Shown here piece after piece: positions 51,520-59,536 of a DNA stretch of 64,000 nucleotides; the first letter of the stretch is position 1, and each line of letters begins with the position of its first letter. Origin of the DNA: Bacillota bacterium (GTDB lineage Bacteria; Bacillota; Clostridia; Christensenellales; Aristaeellaceae); the NCBI GenBank assembly GCA_023411375.1, contig JAEYOW010000041.1:1-64000 (forward strand). Reading direction: 5' to 3'. The position numbers and the translations under genes are program-made. The notes under the pieces are model-generated. The model had not been told where the DNA came from and searched no databases. It was given only the letters and a program-made list of their open reading frames with translations.

Positions 51520-51727
51520 GCTGCTTGATTTAAGCGACGATCCCTACACAGCCTATTGCCTGGATGAGGCGTGCGCCTACATCCTGGATCAGACGATGCG
51601 GCGCAAGGCGCCGAAATTCCCCGGCAAGGACAAGCCCAAGCACGGCAAGGGCTGGACGACCAACGGAGACATAGTCGCGCAGATGCGGCAAAACAACCAA
51701 CGGTACAAGGAGGCCGGGCTGATGTAG
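51515..51727 (+). CDS. Tail assembly chaperone extension (T-like), made by +1 frameshift
   Basis: The +1 frame continues SELLDLSDDPYTAYCLDEAC, 'YILDQTMRRKAPKFPGKDKP' and 'GDIVAQMRQNNQRYKEAGLM'. 'ELLDLSDDPYTAYCLDEA' is the usual beginning of the T part in Firmicutes phages. Stops at 51434 and 51443 in this frame limit the shift to after 51446, and CCC-C at 51511-51514 permits cognate re-pairing. An ATG at 51446 is an alternative start but has a poor ribosome site. Confidence 0.78.
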   Translation, partial: SELLDLSDDPYTAYCLDEACAYILDQTMRRKAPKFPGKDKPKHGKGWTTNGDIVAQMRQNNQRYKEAGLM

Positions 51728-51764
51728 CCCGGCCCCATTTTGATTGGAAAGGAGGTGTCGGGGT

Positions 51765-54700
51765 ATGGCGATCAACGCGGGCACCATTATGGCATGGCTT
51801 GACCTCGACACCTCCGGGTTCGGCAACGCCCTCCAACTGGCGCAGAGCCAGGCGACGGCATTCGCGCGGGACGGCGGCGGCATCAGCGACATGCTTAACG
51901 GCGTCGGCGCGGCGGCGACCACGATCGGCCAGACGCTGACCATGGGCGTGACCGCGCCGCTGGTGGGACTGGGCGTAAGCGCCGTTAAGACAGGCATGGA
52001 TTTCGACGCGCAGATGAGCCGCGTCCAGGCCATCAGCGGCGCGAGCGCCGAGGAATTTGCGACCCTGCGCGCCGCTGCGATCCAGATGGGCGCAGACAGC
52101 GTATTCGGCGCGACCGACGCGGCGCAGGCCCTTGAATACATGGGCATGGCGGGCTGGAAAACCGGGCAGATGATCGACGGCCTGCCGGGCATCATCAACC
52201 TGGCGGCGGCCAGTGGCGAGAATCTGGGCACGGTATCGGATATCGTGACCGACGCGCTCACCGCCTTTGGGCTGCAAGCCAGCGATAGCGCGCACTTCGC
52301 CGACGTTTTGGCGGCGGCTTCATCCAACAGTAACACCAACGTGGGCATGATGGGCGAAACGTTTAAGTACGTGGCTCCTCTGGCTGGCAGCTTGGGTTAC
52401 AGCGTGGAGGACACGGCCCTCGCCATCGGCCTGATGGCCAACGCGGGCATCAAGGGCGGCCAGGCGGGCACGTCCCTTCGCGGCATGCTAACGCGCCTCA
52501 GCAAGCCGACCGATGAGGTCGCCACGGCCATGGAGAGGTACAACATCAGCCTGACGGACGCGCATGGCAACATGCTGCCCTTTGGCGATGTCATTGGCAA
52601 CCTGCGCGGCGTATTCGCGGGCCTGACCAAGGAACAGAAGGTGGAGCTTGCCGCCACGCTGGCCGGACAGGAGGGCATGAGCGGTCTACTGGCCATCGTC
52701 AACGCCAGCGAGGAGGATTACAACAAGCTGGCCGGAGCCATCACCAACAGCGCAGGTGCGACTGAAACCATGGCCGCCAAGATGCTGGACAACCTCAAGG
52801 GCGACTTTGAGGGCCTGTCCGGCGCGCTGGAGGGCGTGGCGCTGGCGTTTAGCGATTACATCACGCCTGCGATCCGCACGGTGGTGCAGGGCCTGACCAA
52901 GGCGGTTGACTGGTTCAACGGCCTGAGCGACGGGGCCAAGAACGCGGCGTTTAAGGTGGCGGGTATCACCGCCGCCATCGGCCCCGTGCTGATGATCGGC
53001 GGCAAGCTGCTCAGCGCGTTCTCGCCCGTGGTGCCCCTTGTGGCCGCCGTGGGCGGCGGGCTGGCGCTGATCTATAAGCATTCCGAGCGCGTGCGCGGTA
53101 TCGTGGACAAGCTTAGGACGGGCGGGCCTGCGGCGTTTGACGGCCTCAAGGCGGGCGTATCGCAGTACAGCGAGCTGATGGCGGGCGGCGCAAGCCATAC
53201 CGAGGCGCTGGGCAAGGCGCTGGAAGCCGCATTCGGGGCCAAGGCAAGCGGGCAGATCACGGGCGCGATCGGCAAGCTGGCATCCGGCTTTGGCCGAGTC
53301 AAAGCGGCGGTCGGCGGCACGCTGAACGGCGTCGGCGAATTTGTCGGCAGCCTGATCGACGGCCAGGGCGTGGCGCAGAGCCTGGAGGACGCGCTGCAAG
53401 CGGCCTTCGGCGGCAAGGTGCCGGAGAGCGTGCGAGCGCTGCAAGCGGGCATCGGCGGGCTGGTGACGCAGATCAAGGATGATTTCGCGGCTGGCGGCGT
53501 GCTTAATGTGCTGCGCGGATTGGGTGGCACAATTGCCGACGGGCTGCAAAGCGGCGTCGCGGCGGCCAAGGGGAAGCTTAACGAGCTGTGGCCCACGGTG
53601 CTGGAGGGCCTGACCGCCGCGCGCGAGTGGATCACGCCCAAGGCGCAAGCCCTGATGACCTCGCTTGGGACGGCGCTGGCAAGCGCCAAGGATTACGCGG
53701 TCGAGCATTTGCCCGCCGTTCGGGACGCTATCATGAATGGGCTGGGCGTGGCCAAGGACAAGATGACGGGCGTCGCCAAAAACGCCATGACCTGGCTGGG
53801 CAACGCATACCGCTCGGGCAGCGTGCAAAAGGCGCTGGGCAACCTCGCGGGCGTGGGCAAGACGGTGCTTGGCAAGCTGAGCGCGGGCAAGGACGCGCTG
53901 TGGGACAAGGCCGGGGAAATGCTCGGCTGGCTGGGCGAGGCGCTGGGCAGCAGCGACGTGCTGGACAAGCTGGGCGAGCTATCCGGCGTGGCGGCTGGCA
54001 TCGCGGGCAAGATCGCCAGCGGCATGGGCAGCTGGCGCGGCACGGCCTCCGAGCTGATCGGCGGGCTGGTGACGCAGCTGACCGACAACGGATTCTTACG
54101 GACGGCGCTGGAGGGGCTTGGCGCGGTGGCCGTGGCCATCGGCGAGGGCATCTGCACGGCGGCGGTCAATATGGCGGACGCGGCGGCGACGCTGCTTTCG
54201 CAGCTTGCGCAATCGCTGACGCAGCCGGGGCTGCTGGACGGGCTGCTGACGGACGCCAGCACCATCGTGGTGGGCGTGGGCAACGCCATCATCTCGGCGG
54301 CGGGCAAGATCATTCCGGCGGCCACGACGCTGATCTCTACGCTGGTTAACAAGCTCAGCGAGAGCGGATTTGTGACGACCTTATTCACCACGGCGGGCAC
54401 TGTGGTAACGGAGATCGGGGGACAGATCGCGGACGCGGCTCCCAAGATCGTGGGGTGCGCTACCGCTCTGGTCACGTCGCTGGTGGGTAAGCTCACGGAG
54501 ACTAATTTCGTGAGCGGTCTGTTTACGACGGCGGGAACGGTTGTTAAGGAGATCGCTGCCGCGATCACCACCAATGCGGATGAGATTGCGACCGCCGCGT
54601 ATGATCTGGCTGTCTGGTTGCTGGATGAGCTGGCTGAGATTGACTGGGTGAGTATCTGCACGTCGCTTGGCACGGCGGTTGGCAGCCTGATCGGAGCGCT

Positions 54701-56327
54701 GGCATCGTTGCTCAGCGATCCGGACAATTGGGCCAAGATCGCCTCGGCGGGGGAAAGCCTAGCGGTTGCACTGCTTGATGGATTGTTTAGCGGCGTTGAC
54801 GCGCTGGTGGGTAAGGATATCGGCCTGGGAGACGCGCTGCGCGATCTCTTTGGTCTCGACACGGAGTTTGACCGCAAAATTGAGGCGGCCAACCGCGCAA
54901 AGGCAGAACTGGCCGAGAAACGCGCGTATTGCGAAGAACAGACGGCAAAAATCGGCGCTGTTATGGATGGTGTCATCACCTACATGCAGAGCGGTGGCAC
55001 AGCTTCGCTGGATGTAATGAAGGACGTTATCACGGCCTGTGCGCTCAATCTGGACGCGGGCCTGGAAGCTGAAATGCCGGAGTTGCACCGCAAGGGCGAG
55101 GAACTGTGGAATGGTCTTGCCAACGCGCAGACCATTGATCAGGTCAAGCAGATATTCGGCGCTCAGGGCTATGAGCTTACGGATGCTATGGCGCAATCCA
55201 TGCTGACGGGCAAGGAAGGAATCCTTGCCATGGCCTCACAAATGGGGCTTGATATTAACAGCATTCTCAAAGGCAGCATCAGCGAAACTGAGGTGACGCT
55301 TGAAAAGTCGGCCACCGATTGGGGACGAATCTTCGGCGCAGCCATCCCCAATGGCGCAACCATCGGCCTGGAAAACGGCATGTACCTGCTGCGCGACTCT
55401 GCGGGCAAAGTCATCAAGATGGTCAGCGCCGTGGACGCGGAAGCCACGGTCAAGGCGGGCAACAAGGGTACCGCCGAGGCAGGCATGGACGCCCTCAAGG
55501 ACGGCATCGAGGACAAGGAAAGCGGCGTCACCACAGCGGCGGAAACCGCCGTGGACAACGTGACCGAGCCTTTCGGCACCATGCCCGACACGGGCAAGAC
55601 CAACACCGACGACCTGATGATCGCCGTCAAGCTCGCCATCGAGGAGGGCACGCCCGCCGCGACCGCCGCCATCACCGTAGCGGCGCAGGCCGTGGTGGAT
55701 ACGGCCAGCGGAATCATGAGCGAGGGCAGCGGAAAGGGCATCGGCAGGGACTACATCACCGCGATTGGCAGCGGCATCGGCAGCATGCGCGTGCAGCTTA
55801 CGTACAAGGCGCGCGAGCTGGCCCAGGCGGGCGTGGGCGCGGTCAGCGCCGTGATGAGCTGGAGCGCGGGTTACTCCATCGGCACGCAGATGGTGTCAAG
55901 CATCGTGAGCGGCGTCGGGGCCATGGCCTCGGCGCTCAACGCCAGGATGCGCGCGCTGGCGCTGGGCGCGGTGGCCGCGTTCAGGGCCGCGCTGGAAATG
56001 CACAGCCCCAGCCGCGTGCTGGTGGCGGACGGCATGATGATCCCCACCAGCATTGGCCTGGGCGTGGAGCGCAATGCCGACGAGGCGACGCGCAGCATGA
56101 TCGACCTTGCGCGGGACATGGCCGACGCGTGGCCGGACGGCCCGGACGGCTGGGACGTGGACGGCTTCGGCGGCGGGCATGGCGGCGGCGGCGCTGGCGG
56201 CGCGAGCGGCCAGGGCGGGATCGCCATTAACAACTACGGCCCCATTACCATCCGCGAGGAGGCGGATATTGAGCGCGTGGCGGGAGTGCTGTATGAGATG
56301 TACCTTGAGGAGATACGGGGAGGATGA
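51765..56327 (+). CDS. Tape measure protein
   Basis: The 1520-residue protein sets tail length and helps DNA entry. Near the start is 'TTIGQTLTMGVTAPLVGLGV' and the TP901-type core 'AEEFATLRAAAIQMGADSVF' to 'GIKGGQAGTSLRGMLTRLSK' (about 85-260). Hydrophobic helices ('AAIGPVLMIGGKLLSAFSPV') and long Ala/Gly-rich helical repeats with 'LITQLVNKLTESGFVT'-like units follow (about 800-1000). The C-terminus ends 'GPITIREEADIERVAGVLYE'. Length predicts a tail of roughly 220-230 nm using about 1.5 angstroms per residue (established rule). AAAGGAGGTG precedes ATG 51765. Confidence 0.95.
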   Translation: MAINAGTIMAWLDLDTSGFGNALQLAQSQATAFARDGGGISDMLNGVGAAATTIGQTLTMGVTAPLVGLGVSAVKTGMDFDAQMSRVQAISGASAEEFATLRAAAIQMGADSVFGATDAAQALEYMGMAGWKTGQMIDGLPGIINLAAASGENLGTVSDIVTDALTAFGLQASDSAHFADVLAAASSNSNTNVGMMGETFKYVAPLAGSLGYSVEDTALAIGLMANAGIKGGQAGTSLRGMLTRLSKPTDEVATAMERYNISLTDAHGNMLPFGDVIGNLRGVFAGLTKEQKVELAATLAGQEGMSGLLAIVNASEEDYNKLAGAITNSAGATETMAAKMLDNLKGDFEGLSGALEGVALAFSDYITPAIRTVVQGLTKAVDWFNGLSDGAKNAAFKVAGITAAIGPVLMIGGKLLSAFSPVVPLVAAVGGGLALIYKHSERVRGIVDKLRTGGPAAFDGLKAGVSQYSELMAGGASHTEALGKALEAAFGAKASGQITGAIGKLASGFGRVKAAVGGTLNGVGEFVGSLIDGQGVAQSLEDALQAAFGGKVPESVRALQAGIGGLVTQIKDDFAAGGVLNVLRGLGGTIADGLQSGVAAAKGKLNELWPTVLEGLTAAREWITPKAQALMTSLGTALASAKDYAVEHLPAVRDAIMNGLGVAKDKMTGVAKNAMTWLGNAYRSGSVQKALGNLAGVGKTVLGKLSAGKDALWDKAGEMLGWLGEALGSSDVLDKLGELSGVAAGIAGKIASGMGSWRGTASELIGGLVTQLTDNGFLRTALEGLGAVAVAIGEGICTAAVNMADAAATLLSQLAQSLTQPGLLDGLLTDASTIVVGVGNAIISAAGKIIPAATTLISTLVNKLSESGFVTTLFTTAGTVVTEIGGQIADAAPKIVGCATALVTSLVGKLTETNFVSGLFTTAGTVVKEIAAAITTNADEIATAAYDLAVWLLDELAEIDWVSICTSLGTAVGSLIGALASLLSDPDNWAKIASAGESLAVALLDGLFSGVDALVGKDIGLGDALRDLFGLDTEFDRKIEAANRAKAELAEKRAYCEEQTAKIGAVMDGVITYMQSGGTASLDVMKDVITACALNLDAGLEAEMPELHRKGEELWNGLANAQTIDQVKQIFGAQGYELTDAMAQSMLTGKEGILAMASQMGLDINSILKGSISETEVTLEKSATDWGRIFGAAIPNGATIGLENGMYLLRDSAGKVIKMVSAVDAEATVKAGNKGTAEAGMDALKDGIEDKESGVTTAAETAVDNVTEPFGTMPDTGKTNTDDLMIAVKLAIEEGTPAATAAITVAAQAVVDTASGIMSEGSGKGIGRDYITAIGSGIGSMRVQLTYKARELAQAGVGAVSAVMSWSAGYSIGTQMVSSIVSGVGAMASALNARMRALALGAVAAFRAALEMHSPSRVLVADGMMIPTSIGLGVERNADEATRSMIDLARDMADAWPDGPDGWDVDGFGGGHGGGGAGGASGQGGIAINNYGPITIREEADIERVAGVLYEMYLEEIRGG

Positions 56328-56333
56328 TACCAG

Positions 56334-57125
56334 GTGGACAGCTCTGATTTTTCTTTTGACGGCATTCATATCAGCGATTTCGGCGCGGTGTTCCTTCCCT
56401 CGAAATGGCCGGGGGCCGCGAAGATCACCGCCAACGAGGCGGCGGTGCCGGGGCGGCACGGCACCATCCGCTACCCCGGCGAAACCTACGGCGAGAAGGC
56501 CCTGGAGGGCAAGCTATACTTGATCGACCCGGACGACGAGCTGATGACCTACGCGCAGACGCTGGAGCGCGCCGACGAGGTGGTCGCGTGGCTGCGTCCG
56601 GGCGGACGGCGGCGGCTGGCGCTGGACGCTATGCCCGACCGCTTCTACATGGCCGAGATCACGGGCGAGTTAAGCGTCACGACCGACGATTGGGACAACG
56701 GCTGCATGGCCCTCAAATTCACGCTTCAACCATTTTCCTACGCGGCGCATGAGAGCGCCGTTTCTTTTGTTCTGGCCGCCAACGCGGGCCAGACAAAAGC
56801 CCTATACGTGCCGGGCAACATGCCCGCGCCGCTGCTGCTGACCCTCACGGCCAGGGCGGCGGTTGGCACGGCGCAGGTCACGGCCTCCGGCAAGACGCTC
56901 AAGCTGACCGGGCTTGGGCTGACGGCGGGCAAGGTACTCGCCATCGGCGCGGACGTCGAGAGCGGCGAGATGATGACATGCAATGCGGACGGCGCGCCCG
57001 CCATGGGCAAGGTCACGGCGGAGAGCACGGTGCCGTATGAGCTGCTTCCCGGCGCGCGCTCCGTCGCAGTTGTGGCGGACGGCGCGTGCGAGGTGCGGGT
57101 GGCCGTCAGGGGGCGGTGGAAATAG
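56334..57125 (+). CDS. Distal tail protein (Dit-like)
   Basis: The 263-residue protein, GTG start, reads 'FSFDGIHISDFGAVFLPSKW', 'TYGEKALEGKLYLIDPDDEL', 'VVAWLRPGGRRRLALDAMPD' and 'TDDWDNGCMALKFTLQPFSY', the Dit pattern with the tube-like ring domain. The C-terminal half is a beta-sandwich (galectin-like position). Dit forms the hub joining tube and Tal. It follows the tape measure by six bases. Confidence 0.88.
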   Translation: MDSSDFSFDGIHISDFGAVFLPSKWPGAAKITANEAAVPGRHGTIRYPGETYGEKALEGKLYLIDPDDELMTYAQTLERADEVVAWLRPGGRRRLALDAMPDRFYMAEITGELSVTTDDWDNGCMALKFTLQPFSYAAHESAVSFVLAANAGQTKALYVPGNMPAPLLLTLTARAAVGTAQVTASGKTLKLTGLGLTAGKVLAIGADVESGEMMTCNADGAPAMGKVTAESTVPYELLPGARSVAVVADGACEVRVAVRGRWK

Positions 57126-57174
57126 CGCCCGAATAATGCGGCTAGCATTTGCCGGATTGTTCGACGTTTCTGTT

Positions 57175-57203
57175 CCTTCAGGGGCCGCAGCGGCCCCTGA
57201 AGG
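57175..57203 (+). repeat. Perfect hairpin between Dit and Tal genes
   Basis: CCTTCAGGGGCCGC pairs with GCGGCCCCTGAAGG around a single A, a 14-base perfect palindrome. No T run follows. It lies in a 138-base gap with no gene, within the late operon. Confidence 0.85.
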
Positions 57204-57263
57204 ACGCCGATCTCCGGACAAAACCCCTGAAAAACCCGAACGATACAAGGAGGTGAGTGGTAA

Positions 57264-59402
57264 ATGTCAGCCCCCTACGCCAAAGCCTACGGCAACACAG
57301 GCGCATTCCTGGGCACCTTGGACAACGCCAAGGTAAGCTATACCCTCAAGGACGTGCCGCTTAACTCCGCCAAGCTGATCCTGCCCGTGGACGACGCGGG
57401 AAACCGCCTGCTTGCGGCCTACAACCGCGTGGAGCTATTCGACGGCGGGCAGCGCGTGGGGCTGTTTCGGGTGATCGGCATGCCGCAGAGCAGCATCCGG
57501 GCGGCGGGCGGCACAATCACCTACAATCTGGAGGACGTGCTGGCCACGCTGCTGGACAACATCATGCCCGGCTATCACGAGATCGGCGGCACAGGCCGCA
57601 ACATGCGCCAGTGCATTGAGTACATCTTAAATTTCCAAACGATCAAGCGCTGGAAGCTGGGCCGCTGCGACTTCACCACTCAATTCCAATATTCCTTTGA
57701 CAAGGAGTATTTGCTCAAAGCGCTGTTGTCCCTGCCCAAGCAGCTGACGGAGGAATACCACTGGACGACCGACACCACCACCACGCCCTGGACGCTCAAC
57801 CTGGTACGCCAGTCTGCGGCGGTGGAGTGCGAGCTGCGCTACCGCCTCAACATGCTGGAGATCGGCAAGACGTTCGACGCCGCCGACCTCTGCACGCGCG
57901 CCTATGCCTACGGCTACGGCGAGGGCAGCAACCAATTGACCGTCAAGAGCGTTAATAACAACAAGCTCTATATTGATTCGGATACGATCAACACGTGGGG
58001 CGTGGTGGAAAAGCCCTTTGTGGACACCCGCTTTGAGCAGGCACAGGCCCTGCTCAACCGCGCCCGCCAATGGCTGGAGGGCTGCAAAAATCCCCGCATC
58101 AGCTACACCGTCAAGGCCGTAGACCTCTACCGCCTGACGGGCGATCCCTGGTGGCGCTTCTACCCCGGTCGTTTGTGCCGGGTGAATGATCAGGAGCACG
58201 GCGTGCAGGTCGGCGTCCGCGTGACGCAGATCACGCGGCCTGATCCCTACGGCAAGCCCGGCGACGTGACGGTCACGCTGGCCAACCGCCAGCAGACCGT
58301 GGCTAACGAGATCGCCGACCTGGCCTCGCGCGCCAGCATCAACGAGCTGTATGCCCAGGGCGCGACCAACATGTACGCGGAGCACTTCGCGGACAACGCC
58401 GACGCGACCCATCCCCTCCGCCTGCGCTACTGGATTGATACGGATTGCGTGCGCATCAACCGCGTGCTGCTGGCTTGGACGCTGGAGGCATTCAGGAGCT
58501 ACAGCCGGGGCACGGAGGCGGGCGGCAGCGCGACGCGCACCAGCACGGCGGGCGGGCGGACGCAGCTCACGCAGGCGCAGCGGATCGTGACCGTGCGCAA
58601 CAACACGGGCGGCGCGGTCACGGGCGACGGGTACACCAACAAGGGCGCGACGGACGATAACGCCAGCGACGACGGGGGCCGCACGACCGATCAATATACG
58701 GGCAACACGGCGGGTGCGAGCGTGTACACCACGACGCCCGCGTCCGGCAATACGGGCGCTGAGGGCGGCCATACCCACAACGGCAACGGGCACACGCACA
58801 GCTTTTCGGGCAGCGACAACGTGGGCTATGGTCACGTGCATACCCTCACAGGCAGCACGACGCAAACCGCCGGAATCAAGGATTATTCGCCGCTGTCCGT
58901 GTCCATCAGCGGCAGCACCGGGGGCAGCAGTGCGTCCACCTCGTCGGCAGGCGGCCACAGTCACACGCTGGGCAGCCACACGCACACCATGGGGCACACG
59001 CATTCCGTGCCCCACAGCCACACGATTCCCGCCCACCATCACGGGATGGCGCATTTCCATTGGTTTAATGTTGACGTGACGATTCCGGCGATATCGTTTC
59101 AGATTGATGATCACAGCCACGACGTGAGCTTCCCCGCCCACCGGCACGACCAGGAGCACGGCGTATTTGAGGGTTCCGCCGCTTCCGGCGTGACGCTCAA
59201 GGTGGACGGCACGGCGGTGCCCGCCAGCGCCCTTGACGGCGGCGAGCTGGATATCGTGCCGTACATGAGCAAGGACGACGCGGGCAAGATCACGCGCGGC
59301 ACGTGGCACAGCGTGGAGATCACGCCGGACGGGCTGACGCGGATCGTCGCGGATATCTTTGTCAAGACGTTCATTCGCTCGCAGGGCGGCGGCGACTATT
59401 AA
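57264..59402 (+). CDS. Tail-associated (Tal/baseplate) protein with His-rich tip
   Basis: The 712-residue protein begins MSAPYAKAYGNTGAFLGTLD and has a Tal/Gp18-like N-terminal domain ('KLILPVDDAGNRLLAAYNRV', 'ARQWLEGCKNPRISYTVKAV', about 1-375). A Thr/Gly-rich linker follows (about 430-500). Then comes a repeat with many HxH motifs: 'GGHTHNGNGHTHSF', 'GGHSHTLGSHTHTMGHTHS' and 'VPHSHTIPAHHHGMAHFH' (about 495-600). Such His-X-His clusters bind iron in the trimeric tips of several phages. A C-terminal beta domain ends it. AAGGAGGTGAG precedes the ATG. Confidence 0.85.
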   Translation: MSAPYAKAYGNTGAFLGTLDNAKVSYTLKDVPLNSAKLILPVDDAGNRLLAAYNRVELFDGGQRVGLFRVIGMPQSSIRAAGGTITYNLEDVLATLLDNIMPGYHEIGGTGRNMRQCIEYILNFQTIKRWKLGRCDFTTQFQYSFDKEYLLKALLSLPKQLTEEYHWTTDTTTTPWTLNLVRQSAAVECELRYRLNMLEIGKTFDAADLCTRAYAYGYGEGSNQLTVKSVNNNKLYIDSDTINTWGVVEKPFVDTRFEQAQALLNRARQWLEGCKNPRISYTVKAVDLYRLTGDPWWRFYPGRLCRVNDQEHGVQVGVRVTQITRPDPYGKPGDVTVTLANRQQTVANEIADLASRASINELYAQGATNMYAEHFADNADATHPLRLRYWIDTDCVRINRVLLAWTLEAFRSYSRGTEAGGSATRTSTAGGRTQLTQAQRIVTVRNNTGGAVTGDGYTNKGATDDNASDDGGRTTDQYTGNTAGASVYTTTPASGNTGAEGGHTHNGNGHTHSFSGSDNVGYGHVHTLTGSTTQTAGIKDYSPLSVSISGSTGGSSASTSSAGGHSHTLGSHTHTMGHTHSVPHSHTIPAHHHGMAHFHWFNVDVTIPAISFQIDDHSHDVSFPAHRHDQEHGVFEGSAASGVTLKVDGTAVPASALDGGELDIVPYMSKDDAGKITRGTWHSVEITPDGLTRIVADIFVKTFIRSQGGGDY

Positions 59403-59444
59403 GAGCGCCGCACTGTACGCTTTCAGCGTCCAGCGCTGTCAACC

Positions 59445-59512
59445 CCACATGCTTGTGTGCCGCAGCGCTTGCGGGCAGGGGCCCTTCCCTGCCCCCGCTC
59501 TGCTGTGCCATT
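59445..59512 (+). other. Structured intergenic element, copy 2 (plus orientation)
   Basis: This stretch between the Tal and fibre genes carries CTTGTGTGCCGCAGCGCTTG, GGGCAGGG pairing with CCCTGCCC, and GCAGCGC pairing with GCTCTGC. It matches the reverse complement of 50933-51000 at roughly four of five positions. The rest of the 59403-59536 gap holds no gene. Confidence 0.7.
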
Positions 59513-59536
59513 GATGATTGTATTGGAGGCATAAGT

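Noticed and set aside
55319..56230. A plus-strand alternative frame in the tape measure gene
   Set aside because: Its product is Arg/Gly/His-rich low complexity, and the tape measure frame continues through it with normal domains.
57627..59309. A 560-codon minus-strand frame opposite the Tal gene
   Set aside because: Arg/Ala/Val-rich shadow of the Tal codons without a start signal.
59303..59536. Fibre 1 start at the far upstream ATG
   Set aside because: The extension overlaps the Tal gene end in another frame and lacks an RBS; ATG 59537 has GGAGGC and a proper N-terminal domain.
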